Assembly: GCF_003419895.1 (NCBI RefSeq)
Contig: NZ_QPMM01000007.1
Location: forward strand, 372,001-436,000
DNA from: Chitinophaga silvatica
Lineage (GTDB): Bacteria > Bacteroidota > Bacteroidia > Chitinophagales > Chitinophagaceae
Length of the DNA stretch: 64,000 nucleotides
Reading direction: 5' to 3'
The notes below the pieces were generated by a model. That model worked only from the letters and a program-made list of their open reading frames with translations, did no database searches and was not told the DNA's origin. Positions 43,561-53,368 of this stretch are shown here, piece after piece (position 1 is the first letter of the stretch; each line of letters begins with the position of its first letter). The position numbers and the translations under genes are program-made.

Positions 43561-45003
43561 CTACTTACCCTGCTCCTTATGGTAAACCAAGGTATCAGTA
43601 ACCAGCTTTGCTAAACTAATATTACCCGTATCTATTTTCAGTGTAGGTAATTTCGTCTGTAAGTCCTGTATGGCCACAGTAGGAACAGACGAACCAGCCA
43701 GGTAAAGTTGTTGCAACGATTTACTCTTACTCAACCCTTTTAAATCGGCATTTTTTAATGCATTGTCTGATAAATTCAGGTATTTGAGTTGTTGGCAGGA
43801 TGATAATCCATTTAAAGTACTACCAGATATTTTTGTCTGTTTTACATTCAATCTGGTAAGTTGAGTCAGTTGTGCAATTGTCGTAAAAGCACTGTCAGTA
43901 ATCTTTGTACCGGATAAATCCAGCCAGATCAGTTGAGATTTCAATGGTAGGAGCAGGGCTACATCTGCATTATCAAAATCATTGGCATTTATACAGGTAA
44001 TCGATATAAAATTATTTTCTTCCCCAACTGCCAAAACCTTTACACCTTTTTGAATAAGTGCCTGAATTGCATTTATATCTGCTTTGGCAACTGATTGTTC
44101 GGGAACAAAGGCATTATGCATAATGTTGCCACCTCCTTGCATTCCCTCCAAAACAGCTGTTATAATCGGCGTTTTAGACAGGTCTTTTACTTTCTTTCCG
44201 GTTGGCGCTCCCTGTGCTATCCACCATTGTAATAAGGCCAGTTCATTCGGACTTACACCTGGTTTTCCTTTAGGAGGCATTCTATGTTCATCATTTTCCG
44301 GTAATAATAACCGCTTGAATAACTCACTCATTTCCGGCATACTGTCTTTTAGTACAGGCCCGTGTTCGCCTCCTTTACGGATCAGTTCTACCGATTCAAG
44401 TCTTAAACCTCCTTTAAGCTTCTGCGCATTATGGCAACTGTAACAGCGATTGGATAATACCGGTTGTACCAGATCTTCATACACCCTGGCATCTGCGATA
44501 TCGGTATAGTTATTTTGTGCAGCACCTGATTTCTTATTACCGATCAACTTACGTAATCCACCGGGCATTGCCTGTGAAAGATAATCATCTCCATGTGTCA
44601 GGCTTCCTCCATAATGGCCTGTAATACTTAGTAGCAATGCAATAATGATTATACCGGGTAATTGCCATTTTTTTAGCTTTTCCCATTTGGTATAGAGCAA
44701 ATAAAGTGTCAGGCTACTAACGGCAACGGCTATTCCGAGATACTGGTGAATACTTAAAATTCCATCTTCATATCCACCATCAAGCGATAACAGGTAACCG
44801 GTAAAACAACTGCAAACTGCTGAAATAAAACCTGCCAGCAGTGTAACCGGTATAGCGGCTTTCAGATTTTGCCATTGCTGCCGCCTTGACAGTAAAGCCA
44901 ATACCAATGCAAGTAATAATATTCCGATAGGCAGATGCACTAACAACGGGTGGGAGCGACCTATTAGCTGTTGCCAGCTACCTTGATTTATTTGTAAGTT
45001 CAT
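43561..45003 (-). CDS. Membrane protein with planctomycete-type cytochrome c domain and leucine-rich repeats
   Basis: A 480-residue protein: about four membrane helices in residues 15-130 (DUF2231-like, HPLLVHLPIGILLLALVLALLSR), then a PSCyt1-type cytochrome c domain with haem motif CYSCH at 187-191 and RMPPKGKPGVSPNELALLQWWIAQGAP, then leucine-rich repeats (LIWLDLSGTKITDSAF, LTRLNVKQTKISGSTL, LKYLNLSDNALKNADLKGL). The start at 45003 overlaps the TIM-barrel stop by 4 bp (ATGA), so translation is coupled. It is likely an electron-transfer component of the operon. Confidence 0.85.
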   Translation of the reverse strand: MNLQINQGSWQQLIGRSHPLLVHLPIGILLLALVLALLSRRQQWQNLKAAIPVTLLAGFISAVCSCFTGYLLSLDGGYEDGILSIHQYLGIAVAVSSLTLYLLYTKWEKLKKWQLPGIIIIALLLSITGHYGGSLTHGDDYLSQAMPGGLRKLIGNKKSGAAQNNYTDIADARVYEDLVQPVLSNRCYSCHNAQKLKGGLRLESVELIRKGGEHGPVLKDSMPEMSELFKRLLLPENDEHRMPPKGKPGVSPNELALLQWWIAQGAPTGKKVKDLSKTPIITAVLEGMQGGGNIMHNAFVPEQSVAKADINAIQALIQKGVKVLAVGEENNFISITCINANDFDNADVALLLPLKSQLIWLDLSGTKITDSAFTTIAQLTQLTRLNVKQTKISGSTLNGLSSCQQLKYLNLSDNALKNADLKGLSKSKSLQQLYLAGSSVPTVAIQDLQTKLPTLKIDTGNISLAKLVTDTLVYHKEQGK

Positions 45004-45929
45004 TTGCTGGCGTATCGTTTTTTGAGCTGTTGCAACATATAGACATTTATATCCCACTGATTAGCTACTGGTTGCCGTGTATAGGGAAGGGCAGGCAGAT
45101 AATCTGCTGGCCCGAATTCTGTCAGAAAAGTCAGTGGTTTTCCGGCCTGTCGATGTAGCGCAACCACCTGATCCCACCAGCTGAAATGTGCTTTTACAGT
45201 GTTCTCCCACTCAGGAGCCCGGGGATCATTCACCTGCGGGCCTTCGGGATGGCCTATTCGTGCATGTATATGTGAGGTTCTGGCTAATGCTTTTTCTACG
45301 GTGGCTGTTTGATCCTGCAACAAACTTTCATGCACATTGCACCAATGCGAAATATCCAGCGTTAAGCGTAAATCTGGTTTTGCTTCTATGAATTGCCGGG
45401 CTATATGTGCTGCAAACAACATTCGCGACCTATGGGTTTCATGGTACACCGGAATACCTGTTTGTTTGCTTATCTGATTGCTAAGATCAATTATTTTACA
45501 ATTTTGCTCAAAGTTGAAATAATCTCTTCCACTATGGCAATTTATGTATAATGGTTTTACCTCCTGGTTACTGGTGGCAGCTCTGAGCATTGTTTCGAAC
45601 TGTTGCAGGTGTTGCTGGAAATTACTGTCGTACCCTGCTGCCAGGTATCCAACTTTCATATTTTGTTCTTTCAATGCTGCAAAGAGTGCTTTCCTTGCGG
45701 CTTCATCTGTTGGCCACCATACTTCAATGCCATCATATCCGGCTTCCCTGGCCATTTTACAAAAGTCGCTGATAGACCCGTTATATCCCCAGTTCGTAGC
45801 CAGTACTATTAATTCAAATCCTTGCCTGGATGGTTGAGCCAGTGCTTCAAAAGCCGGTAAATTAGGAAGACATAAGGCCGCACCTAAAGTGGCTGATTGT
45901 TTAAGAAAATTTCTTCTTGGATTGGTCAT
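45000..45929 (-). CDS. Exported TIM-barrel sugar phosphate isomerase/epimerase-like protein
   Basis: A 309-residue protein with a Tat-like signal (PRRNFLKQSATLGAALCLPNL) and a xylose-isomerase-like TIM barrel: EAGYDGIEVWWPTDEAARKALF, YINCHSGRDYF, VYHETHRSRMLF, LRLTLDISHWCNVHESL, HIHARIGHPEGPQV and LTEFGPADYLPALPY. The metal-binding Glu/Asp/His set of the fold is visible. Relatives act on keto sugars; some work in 3-keto-glycoside breakdown. Second to last in the operon read from 50142. Confidence 0.85.
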   Translation of the reverse strand: MTNPRRNFLKQSATLGAALCLPNLPAFEALAQPSRQGFELIVLATNWGYNGSISDFCKMAREAGYDGIEVWWPTDEAARKALFAALKEQNMKVGYLAAGYDSNFQQHLQQFETMLRAATSNQEVKPLYINCHSGRDYFNFEQNCKIIDLSNQISKQTGIPVYHETHRSRMLFAAHIARQFIEAKPDLRLTLDISHWCNVHESLLQDQTATVEKALARTSHIHARIGHPEGPQVNDPRAPEWENTVKAHFSWWDQVVALHRQAGKPLTFLTEFGPADYLPALPYTRQPVANQWDINVYMLQQLKKRYASK

Positions 45930-45935
45930 GTATAC

Positions 45936-47429
45936 TTAGCTTAATATCGATGTAATTACTTTACCACTGGTGTCTGTAAGCCTGAATGGGCGCCCTTGGA
46001 ATTGATAGGTGAGCTTTTCATGGTCGAAGCCTAATTGTTGCAGGATCGTGGCATGGATATCATTCACTGATACTTTTCCTTTAATAGCAGAATATCCAAT
46101 TTCATCTGTTTCTCCATAGGTATACCCTTTTTTGATACCTGCACCTGCCATCCACATTGTAAAAGCATCTACGTGATGATCGCGGCCCATGAATGGCATA
46201 TCTTTACCATCCCTGTTTTCCTGCATTGGGGTTCTTCCAAATTCTCCTCCCCATACCACTAGCGTTTCATCCAATAATCCGCGTTGTTTTAAATCTATTA
46301 GTAATGCGGCCACCGGACGATCTATTTCTCTGCATTTGTTCCTGAAACCGTAATCAATCGCATCTCCTTCACCGGTTCCATGAGTATCCCATCCCCAATC
46401 ATATAGCTGAACAAATCTAACTCCGCTTTCTACCAGTTTTCTTGCTAATAAACAATTGTTGGCAAAAGATTCTTTTCCGGGTTTGGTGCCATATAATTCA
46501 TGTATGTATTCCGGTTCTTTACTAATATCCATTACTTCCGGAACAGATATTTGCATCTTAAATGCCAGTTCATATTGCGAAATACGGGCAATAGTTTCTG
46601 GATCACCGAATGAATCATATTCCTGCTTATTTATATCGTTAATCGCCTGAATCGATGCTTTCCTGAGGTCTCTGTTCATCCCATCCGGATCGGATAAAAA
46701 CAATACTGGATCGCCTTGCGTACGACATTGTACGCCCTGGTATACAGAAGGCAAAAAACCACTGCCCCATACACTCTTACCTGCATCGGGAGTTTTACCT
46801 CCGGAGGTCAGTACTACAAAGCCTGGTAGATTACTATTTTCGGAGCCTAAACCATATGTAGCCCATGATCCGATGCTTGGTCGACCTAACCTTGCACTTC
46901 CGGTTTGCATCAGCAATTGTGCAGGGCCATGGTTGAACTGATCGGTTTGAACGCCTTTCAGAAAACTGATTTCATCGGCCATGGTAGCCAGATGTGGCAG
47001 ATGGTCTGAAATCCAGGCACCCGACTCTCCACGTTGTTTAAACTCGGCCTGTGGACCAAGCATCTTAGGTACTCCACGAATAAATGCAAATGTTTTTCCT
47101 TCTAAGAGTGAGGGTGGGCATAGTTGATTATGCAATTTGTGCAAAACTGGTTTGTAATCAAATAGCTCTAGTTGGGAAGGTGCTCCTGCCATGTGAAGGT
47201 AAATTACACTCTTTGCCCTCCCCGGAAAATGAGGTGCCTTGGGGGCCATAGGATCGGTAATCATGGCAATATTTTGCGCTGTAGTTGGCTTATTAACACA
47301 ACCGATCAAAAATGAGCCCATAGCTGCAGCTCCTAAGCCGGTTACACAATCGAGCAGGAAATGCCGTCTGGTAACATATTTTAGCTGCTCTTCATTTGCT
47401 TCCTTAAACAATTTATGGTAGGCGGTCAT
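45936..47429 (-). CDS. DUF1501 protein
   Basis: A 497-residue protein of the DUF1501 family (alkaline-phosphatase-superfamily fold), common with DUF1549/DUF1553 cytochromes in Planctomycetes and Bacteroidota. Signatures: TRRHFLLDCVTGLGAAAMGSFL signal-like start, YLHMAGAPSQLELFDYKP, GFVVLTSGG, QLYDWGWDTHG, LVVWGGEFGRTP and GRDHHVDAFTMW. It may be exported by Tat. Role unknown; its gene is 4 bp after the DUF1553 stop. Confidence 0.92.
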   Translation of the reverse strand: MTAYHKLFKEANEEQLKYVTRRHFLLDCVTGLGAAAMGSFLIGCVNKPTTAQNIAMITDPMAPKAPHFPGRAKSVIYLHMAGAPSQLELFDYKPVLHKLHNQLCPPSLLEGKTFAFIRGVPKMLGPQAEFKQRGESGAWISDHLPHLATMADEISFLKGVQTDQFNHGPAQLLMQTGSARLGRPSIGSWATYGLGSENSNLPGFVVLTSGGKTPDAGKSVWGSGFLPSVYQGVQCRTQGDPVLFLSDPDGMNRDLRKASIQAINDINKQEYDSFGDPETIARISQYELAFKMQISVPEVMDISKEPEYIHELYGTKPGKESFANNCLLARKLVESGVRFVQLYDWGWDTHGTGEGDAIDYGFRNKCREIDRPVAALLIDLKQRGLLDETLVVWGGEFGRTPMQENRDGKDMPFMGRDHHVDAFTMWMAGAGIKKGYTYGETDEIGYSAIKGKVSVNDIHATILQQLGFDHEKLTYQFQGRPFRLTDTSGKVITSILS

Positions 47430-47433
47430 AATT

Positions 47434-50142
47434 TTAAGATTTTATCAGGAATTCATCCAGGTTCATAATTGCATTGGCAACAATAGCCAATGCTGCCAGG
47501 TTGGCCGAGTCAGGGGTTGTGTCCTGTACCTTCAATAACTTTTTTAATGCATTGGCATCCGACTGGTAGGTAGATAATGCTGTAGCATACAACTTTTGTA
47601 AAATGGCAAGCTTTTGAGGTTGTAGTGGCTGAAATAGGGCCAGCTCATATCCAATTTTAATAGCAGTTGCCACATTTCCTTTAGCTTTTTCCTGCATACG
47701 TTTCGCCAGCGCAATTGCTGCATCCATATACACCGGATCATTTAGAGTGGTTAAAGCCTGAAGCGGTGTATTGGTACGAATACGTCTTTGCAGGCAAACT
47801 TCCCTGCTACTACCATCAAATGTTATCATACTTGGATAAGGGCTGGTTCGTTTATGATAGGTGTACAAGGCTCTTCTATATTGATTACCATTTGTTGCTG
47901 TGCTCCAGGATGCCCCGTTGTACACTGTTTGCCAGATATTATCTGGTTGGTAGGGCATAACACTTGGGCCATGGAGCGACGGATTAAATACTCCGCTTAT
48001 CACCAATGCCTGATCGCGTATTTCTTCTGCCGTAAGCCTGAAATGTGGCCCCCTGGCCAATAATCTGTTTGCCGGATCTTTTTCCAGAAGTATGGGGGTT
48101 GTTTTGGAGTCCTGCCTATAGGTGGCCGACATCACTATCTCTTTTAATAATGGTTTTAATTGCCATTTATAGGAATGCATGAATTTATAGGATAAATAAT
48201 CCAATAATTCAGGATGTGAAGGAGCAAATCCCTGGGTACCGAAATCTTCCAGCGTTTCTATTATACCGATTCCGAAAACCTGCTCCCAGCAACGATTTAC
48301 CATGACGCGTGCCGAAAGGGGATTGGCAGTATCAACCAACCATTCTGCCAGTCCAAGCCTGTTGCGAGGTGCTTTGGCCGGAAATGGATTCAAAGTATGT
48401 GGTACATCAGGTGTAACAGTTTTACCTTTTACCAACCAGTTTCCTCGCTCAAATACCTTGGTTATTCTTTGAATGCCGATTGGATTCTCAATCATTACCG
48501 GAATATTGTCCGGAGATTTATTTACCAGGTTTACAAGCGTTTTATTCATTTCTTCATAGCCCGCTATGCCTTTTCCCGGTAAATTTTCACGGAATGCCAG
48601 CCATTCAATTACACAAACCGACCAATCGGCCGGTATACCGGAGTTTTTGAAAATGAAATAAAGATCATGGGTACCACGAGTAGCAGGAATTGGAATTTCA
48701 ATTGCCTGCCATCCGTTGGTTGGAACAATAGAATGAGTAACCAGTGTAGTTCCGTTCAGGCTATCCAGCTTTACAATCATTGTTCCTCCCTTATTACCTG
48801 TTGTATAATTCATCCATAGATTGCTTTTACCATCCAGGTTTTGATGGGGCAGCCGGCAGCTACCATTGGGTCTGACTCCTGTGTATTTGGTGTCTAATAG
48901 TGCGCCATTAATATACTGATCAAAGGTATGCGCATGCACTTTGGGTTCCAGTACTTGAACAAATTCTTTGACCTCTTGTTGTTGAGTAACAGTACCGTAT
49001 TTGCTTACCCAGTCACCTATTTTTCTGACTTCCTCATTACCAAGGCTATCGTAGAAACGGTATGTTGGGTGCTCCATGTATGTATCCTCATCCCTGGTAT
49101 TATTAAGGAATGCCATCAGTTTATAATAGTCTTCAAACCGTATTGGATCATAAGGGTGACTATGACATTGTACGCAACCGATAGTCATTCCCTGGAATAC
49201 TTCCATTGTAGTATTAACCCGATCTATAATTGCGGCGGTTCTGAATTCCTCATCCTGCGTTCCTCCTTCATCGTTGCTCATTGTATTTCTATGAAACGCT
49301 GTTGCTATGAAATCTGCTGTTGTTGGTGCAGGAAGCAGATCGCCGGCCAGTTGCTTAATAACAAAACTATCATATTGCATATTAGTATTAAAGGCATCAA
49401 TTACCCAATCGCGATATCTCCATACATTCCTTGGCATATCGCGCTCATAACCTTTTGTATCGGAATATCTGGCCAGGTCGAGCCACATAGATGCCCAGTG
49501 TTCACCGAAGTGTGGTGATTGTAAAAGGCTGTCTACCAATTTTTCGTAGGCAGCAGGATCCTTGCTTGCGGCAAAGCTGGCAGCCAATTCAGTAGTTGGA
49601 GGGAGGCCTGTAATATCGAAACATACTCTCCGTAGCAGGGTCATTTTATCTGCTTCGGCAGCTGAACTTAACTTTTCTTCTTTTAGTTTTTGTTGAATGA
49701 ACTTGTCTATATTGTTCCCGTCTTTAATGGAAATATCAGGCACCTGTATATCTGTAGGTGGAATATATGCCCAATGTTCGCCCCATTCGGCACCTTCTTT
49801 TACCCATTGGGTAAGTAATTCGATTTCCTGTTCACTTAATTTTGCGCCTTTCTGCGGCATTCTTTCTTTAGGATCTTTACAGGTAAGCCGGCGAATAAAT
49901 TCGCTTTTTTCGGGATGCCCTGGTATGATGGCTGGTTTTCCGGATTTGGTGTTTCCCAATGCCTCTTCTTTAAATAAAACACTAAAGCCACCGCTTTGCT
50001 TTACGCCTCCGTGGCAGCTAATACAGTGCTTATTTAAAATTGGTTTTACCTCTGTGCTATAGTTCACTTTTTTCTTAGAATGGCACGCAGAAAACATACT
50101 GCCTATAATAATGGCAGGTAAGAGGACCACTGTTATCCTCAT
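47434..50142 (-). CDS. DUF1549/DUF1553 lipoprotein with planctomycete cytochrome c domain
   Basis: A 902-residue lipoprotein (lipobox cysteine C20 in SMFSAC). PSCyt1 domain with haem motif CISCH at 40-44 and RMPQKGAKLSEQEIELLTQWVKEGAEWGEHWAY, DUF1549 (IDKFIQQKLKEEKL, RRVCFDITGLPPT, WLDLARYSDTKGYERD, IGCVQCHSHPYDP with a second CxxCH), an inserted carbohydrate-binding-like beta domain near the middle (TGVRPNGSCRLPHQNLDG) and C-terminal DUF1553 (NRLGLAEWLVDTANPLSARVMVNRCWEQVFGIGI). The carrier and substrate are unknown. First gene of the operon; ATGs at 50160 or 50142. Confidence 0.92.
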   Translation of the reverse strand: MRITVVLLPAIIIGSMFSACHSKKKVNYSTEVKPILNKHCISCHGGVKQSGGFSVLFKEEALGNTKSGKPAIIPGHPEKSEFIRRLTCKDPKERMPQKGAKLSEQEIELLTQWVKEGAEWGEHWAYIPPTDIQVPDISIKDGNNIDKFIQQKLKEEKLSSAAEADKMTLLRRVCFDITGLPPTTELAASFAASKDPAAYEKLVDSLLQSPHFGEHWASMWLDLARYSDTKGYERDMPRNVWRYRDWVIDAFNTNMQYDSFVIKQLAGDLLPAPTTADFIATAFHRNTMSNDEGGTQDEEFRTAAIIDRVNTTMEVFQGMTIGCVQCHSHPYDPIRFEDYYKLMAFLNNTRDEDTYMEHPTYRFYDSLGNEEVRKIGDWVSKYGTVTQQQEVKEFVQVLEPKVHAHTFDQYINGALLDTKYTGVRPNGSCRLPHQNLDGKSNLWMNYTTGNKGGTMIVKLDSLNGTTLVTHSIVPTNGWQAIEIPIPATRGTHDLYFIFKNSGIPADWSVCVIEWLAFRENLPGKGIAGYEEMNKTLVNLVNKSPDNIPVMIENPIGIQRITKVFERGNWLVKGKTVTPDVPHTLNPFPAKAPRNRLGLAEWLVDTANPLSARVMVNRCWEQVFGIGIIETLEDFGTQGFAPSHPELLDYLSYKFMHSYKWQLKPLLKEIVMSATYRQDSKTTPILLEKDPANRLLARGPHFRLTAEEIRDQALVISGVFNPSLHGPSVMPYQPDNIWQTVYNGASWSTATNGNQYRRALYTYHKRTSPYPSMITFDGSSREVCLQRRIRTNTPLQALTTLNDPVYMDAAIALAKRMQEKAKGNVATAIKIGYELALFQPLQPQKLAILQKLYATALSTYQSDANALKKLLKVQDTTPDSANLAALAIVANAIMNLDEFLIKS

Positions 50143-50243
50143 TGTGGAATGATATAACATCTGCAATGTTTGATTGACTCACTAAAGTTACTGAGAGCAA
50201 AGGATTTGACTGCTAGACCATTTACTGAAAATGATGGATTATC

Positions 50244-51131
50244 TTACGGCGTAATTCTCTTGTCTCTGTATTGATTTGGTGATATGCCCATTACTTTGGT
50301 AAACATTCTTGAAAAGTAATAAGGATCTGAAATACCCAATTGAATGGCAATTTCTTTTATGCGCAAAGTTGTAAATAGCAAGTATTGGCAGGCTTGCTGC
50401 ACTTTGAGGTGATTGAAATATTCGATTGGAGAGTAGCCGGTTCCATTTTTAAATAAAAAGGAAAAGTGAGACTGCGAAAGATTTACAGCAATGGCCATCT
50501 GTTGAAGGGTAATCAATTTATCGAGATGTTGATTCATATAATTAATAGCAGTATCAACTATATCTGCATCTGGTTTTTTATTGGAAACAGGAACCAGGTC
50601 GGGGTACCAGCAGGAAGATAAAAAACTCCAGAAGTTCATATTGGCAAAAGCAAGATGTTCCTGTCTGTAGCCCCTTTCGAGCAGGCTGTAAATCAAATCA
50701 AACAACTGTGTTCTTTCCTTAGAAAATGGAAGAAATGTTTTATGTCCTTTCCAGACTTTTACGGCGTTATTTAGCAAACCATCCGAACTTTCTCCAAGGA
50801 AATGAGCCCAGTAAATAGTCCATGGTTCAAGTTCGTCTGCTGCATATTCGTGTGATTGATTTCTCGGAAGTAAGAAACAGTCGCCCGGCTCAATGGAATA
50901 GGTCTTTTTTTTAAGAGTAATGCGTCCTTTTCCTTCCTGGCAATATATTAATATGTGCTCATCTGCTCCCTGTTCTCTTTTTCTGTGATGGAATTTGGCT
51001 TTGGGATAATAACCAATATCAGTGATATAGAGTTGTTGAGTAGTAATGTTACGGGCACAAAGCTGTTGTATATTACGTGGTAATACAATTGCTCGCTGTC
51101 CCTGGAATCCTTCTTTTTTTTTTCTGATCAT
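50244..51131 (-). CDS. AraC-family regulator with cupin sensor domain
   Basis: A 295-residue regulator: N-terminal cupin-like ligand domain (EHILIYCQEGKGRITLKKKTYSIEPGDCFLLPRNQSHEY) and a C-terminal AraC helix-turn-helix (LITLQQMAIAVNLSQSHFSFLFKNGTGYSPIEYFNHLKVQQACQYL and ISDPYYFSRMFTKVMGISPNQYR). The class usually activates carbohydrate genes. It lies directly upstream of and in line with the cytochrome/DUF1501 operon, which it probably controls. ATG 51131 is preferred over the longer frame. Confidence 0.9.
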   Translation of the reverse strand: MIRKKKEGFQGQRAIVLPRNIQQLCARNITTQQLYITDIGYYPKAKFHHRKREQGADEHILIYCQEGKGRITLKKKTYSIEPGDCFLLPRNQSHEYAADELEPWTIYWAHFLGESSDGLLNNAVKVWKGHKTFLPFSKERTQLFDLIYSLLERGYRQEHLAFANMNFWSFLSSCWYPDLVPVSNKKPDADIVDTAINYMNQHLDKLITLQQMAIAVNLSQSHFSFLFKNGTGYSPIEYFNHLKVQQACQYLLFTTLRIKEIAIQLGISDPYYFSRMFTKVMGISPNQYRDKRITP

Positions 51132-51342
51132 GGTCGAATTACCCCGTTGGTTAGAGTTGCATAGTGGAATTATACTGATACCAATATAAATCAACTCCTA
51201 AATATATTTAGGATAGAGAATAATGTTTTTTAGGTTGATGATTTTAACAAATTGATTTTCAATATCCAATTGTAATATCTTCCTACTTGTCTGGGAAACC
51301 GTACATTTACATCAATGAATCAGTCCATTTCCGGGAGAAAAA

Positions 51343-52458
51343 GTGATAGAGAGTAGTTCACATACCACACAACGTAAGATAATCCATATCGATATGGATG
51401 CATTTTATGCATCTGTAGAGCAGCGCGATAATCCTATCTACCGCGGTAAGCCTATTGCAGTGGGAGGTTCTCCTGAAGGAAGAGGTGGAGTAGTGGCCAC
51501 AGCCAGTTATGAAGCGAGAAAATTTGGAGTTCGTTCTGCCATGTCCTCTAAAAGGGCGCAGCAGCTTTGCCCCCAGCTGATTTTCGTGCGACCGAGGTTC
51601 GATGCCTATAAAGCAGTATCTGCACATATTCGGGAAATCTTTAGCAGGTATACCGATCTTATTGAGCCTTTATCATTAGATGAGGCCTATTTGGATGTTA
51701 CAGACGATAAATTACAGATTGGATCTGCCATTGAAATAGCAAAGCAAATAAAGCAGGCAATTAAGGATGAACTTAATCTGACAGCTTCAGCAGGTGTTTC
51801 TATCAATAAATTTGTAGCTAAAATAGCCAGTGATCTGAATAAACCGGATGGGTTTACCTTTATTGGTCCATCTACTATTGCTTCATTTATGGAGAGCCTG
51901 CCGGTCGAGAAGTTTCATGGAGTAGGCAAGGTTACTGCCGAAAAAATGAAAAAAATGGGCTTATTTACGGGAGCTGATTTAAAGCGTTTATCTGAGCAGG
52001 AACTAAAGAGTTATTTTGGAAAGGTAGGGGCCTTTTATTATCAGATTGTAAGGGGAATTGATGACCGCAGGGTTCAGCCACATCGGGAAACCAAGTCACT
52101 TGGCGCGGAAGATACTTTCCCTGTTGATCTTACCACCTTGGAAGAAATGGAGGCAGAGCTGGAAAAGATTGGCAAAACTGTGGTTACCCGGTTGCAGCGT
52201 TATGAGTTGAAAGGCCGTACCGTTACGCTGAAAATCAAATACAGTGATTTCCGGCAGATCACCCGTAATCAATCTTTCAACTTTCCGATAAATGATTATG
52301 AAACCATTGTTCAAACTGCCAAACAATTACTGATTGGTACTCAACCTGAAGATCAAAAAATCAGGTTATTGGGAATTACGCTTTCCAACTTCCACGAATT
52401 AAACCTCAATGATACAGATAAAGCCAATCAGGTAACTCAGCTTTCGTTGTTTGACTAA
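51343..52458 (+). CDS. dinB: DNA polymerase IV (Y-family translesion polymerase)
   Basis: A 371-residue Y-family polymerase. Active-site motifs are clear: HIDMDAFYASVEQRDNP, VVATASYEARKFGVRSAMSSKRAQQLCP, EPLSLDEAYLDVTDD, and the helix-hairpin-helix plus little-finger domain SLGAEDTFPVDL. It copies past damaged template bases with low fidelity. The start is a GTG at 51343 with a GGGAG ribosome-binding sequence 5 bp before it; the next methionine is inside the active site. No LexA-like palindrome is evident upstream. Confidence 0.95.
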   Translation: MIESSSHTTQRKIIHIDMDAFYASVEQRDNPIYRGKPIAVGGSPEGRGGVVATASYEARKFGVRSAMSSKRAQQLCPQLIFVRPRFDAYKAVSAHIREIFSRYTDLIEPLSLDEAYLDVTDDKLQIGSAIEIAKQIKQAIKDELNLTASAGVSINKFVAKIASDLNKPDGFTFIGPSTIASFMESLPVEKFHGVGKVTAEKMKKMGLFTGADLKRLSEQELKSYFGKVGAFYYQIVRGIDDRRVQPHRETKSLGAEDTFPVDLTTLEEMEAELEKIGKTVVTRLQRYELKGRTVTLKIKYSDFRQITRNQSFNFPINDYETIVQTAKQLLIGTQPEDQKIRLLGITLSNFHELNLNDTDKANQVTQLSLFD

Positions 52459-52963
52459 ATATTGTAACAGGAAAAGTGAAAGCAAATGAATAGGTTATCA
52501 GCCTTTATTGTAATCTGATTGATGCTTGATTTATAAAAATTGGTAAATCTGTGTTCCCTTCAATTATTACGGTTATATCTGTGAAATCAGCATTTAGCCA
52601 GGACTTCCCGTCATTTTTGAAATTTGATAACTCTGGTATGGAATGTTTAGAATGTTTGTAGTTCTAATACTACAAACAGCAATCCAATATTTACATTACA
52701 GACAATGCCTACTTTAAACCTTGATTTAAGAGGGGGTGTAATATAAATAGCTGTATATCTTTTAATTGTACTTAAGTTAGTTTAAATCAGGATTCGGAAC
52801 AGGTAGCTGACCTGGGCAATAAAGTAGAACATATATCTGATAATACTCTCTGACTCGCACAGCTTCGCTGATACGAAAGGTGTTTCCGTTCAATTATCAT
52901 CAATAAAAACTAACATGAATACCTCAACGTAATACTATCGTTTGTAAGGTATTGGAAGCTTGG
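52459..52963. other. Gene-free 505-bp spacer
   Basis: AT-rich, no supported coding sequence. One feature stands out: GTTTGTAGT (52654-52662) and its exact complement ACTACAAAC (52669-52677) around a 6-nt loop, without a T-run, so an operator or RNA hairpin rather than a clear terminator. Confidence 0.5.
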
Positions 52964-53368
52964 TTAACAAACTGAATTGCGCCAATAGGCCGGCAAATCC
53001 AATTCAGATTCTACCTCTTCGATCCGTGCTTGCATGAGGTCGAGGAGTTTGTTATGTAAGTCGTGGTGCACTTCCCAGAAGCTGGAAGGCACATCCAATA
53101 CTGATTTAAGTAAGTCGCCAGGATATAATCCGGCTGTTATTAATACATCAGTACTTAAAATCTCCAACGCGAGCGGCACGAGATATTCTGGGTTAAATGA
53201 CTGACTGATTAGCATGCTTAATTCATTCGCAGATAATTTAACTAAAGGTACTTTAGTTAAAGCCAGACATTTTTGTGAAAGTCCGGAATTTGCTGCTGCA
53301 GTAGGTTCCCATTTTTTGTTCTCGAGCTGCTCCAAAGATTTATATCTCCAGATTTCCTTTTTGTTCAT
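52964..53368 (-). CDS. CdiI-type contact-dependent inhibition immunity-like protein
   Basis: A 134-residue protein whose pattern (KSLEQLENKKW, CLALTKVPLVKLSANELSMLISQSFNPEYLVPLALEIL, GLYPGDLLKSVLDVPSSFWEVHHDLHNKLLDLM) matches a family annotated as contact-dependent growth inhibition immunity protein. Such proteins neutralise a specific toxin C-terminal domain inside the cell. No CdiA, Rhs or polymorphic toxin gene is near, so it is an orphan. The gene stands alone between long spacers. Confidence 0.7.
   Translation of the reverse strand: MNKKEIWRYKSLEQLENKKWEPTAAANSGLSQKCLALTKVPLVKLSANELSMLISQSFNPEYLVPLALEILSTDVLITAGLYPGDLLKSVLDVPSSFWEVHHDLHNKLLDLMQARIEEVESELDLPAYWRNSVC

Noticed and set aside
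48928-49518. 196-codon open frame on the plus strand
   Set aside because: Lies antisense inside the DUF1549/DUF1553 gene, which has clear family motifs throughout; the antisense translation is cysteine/isoleucine-rich without any domain.
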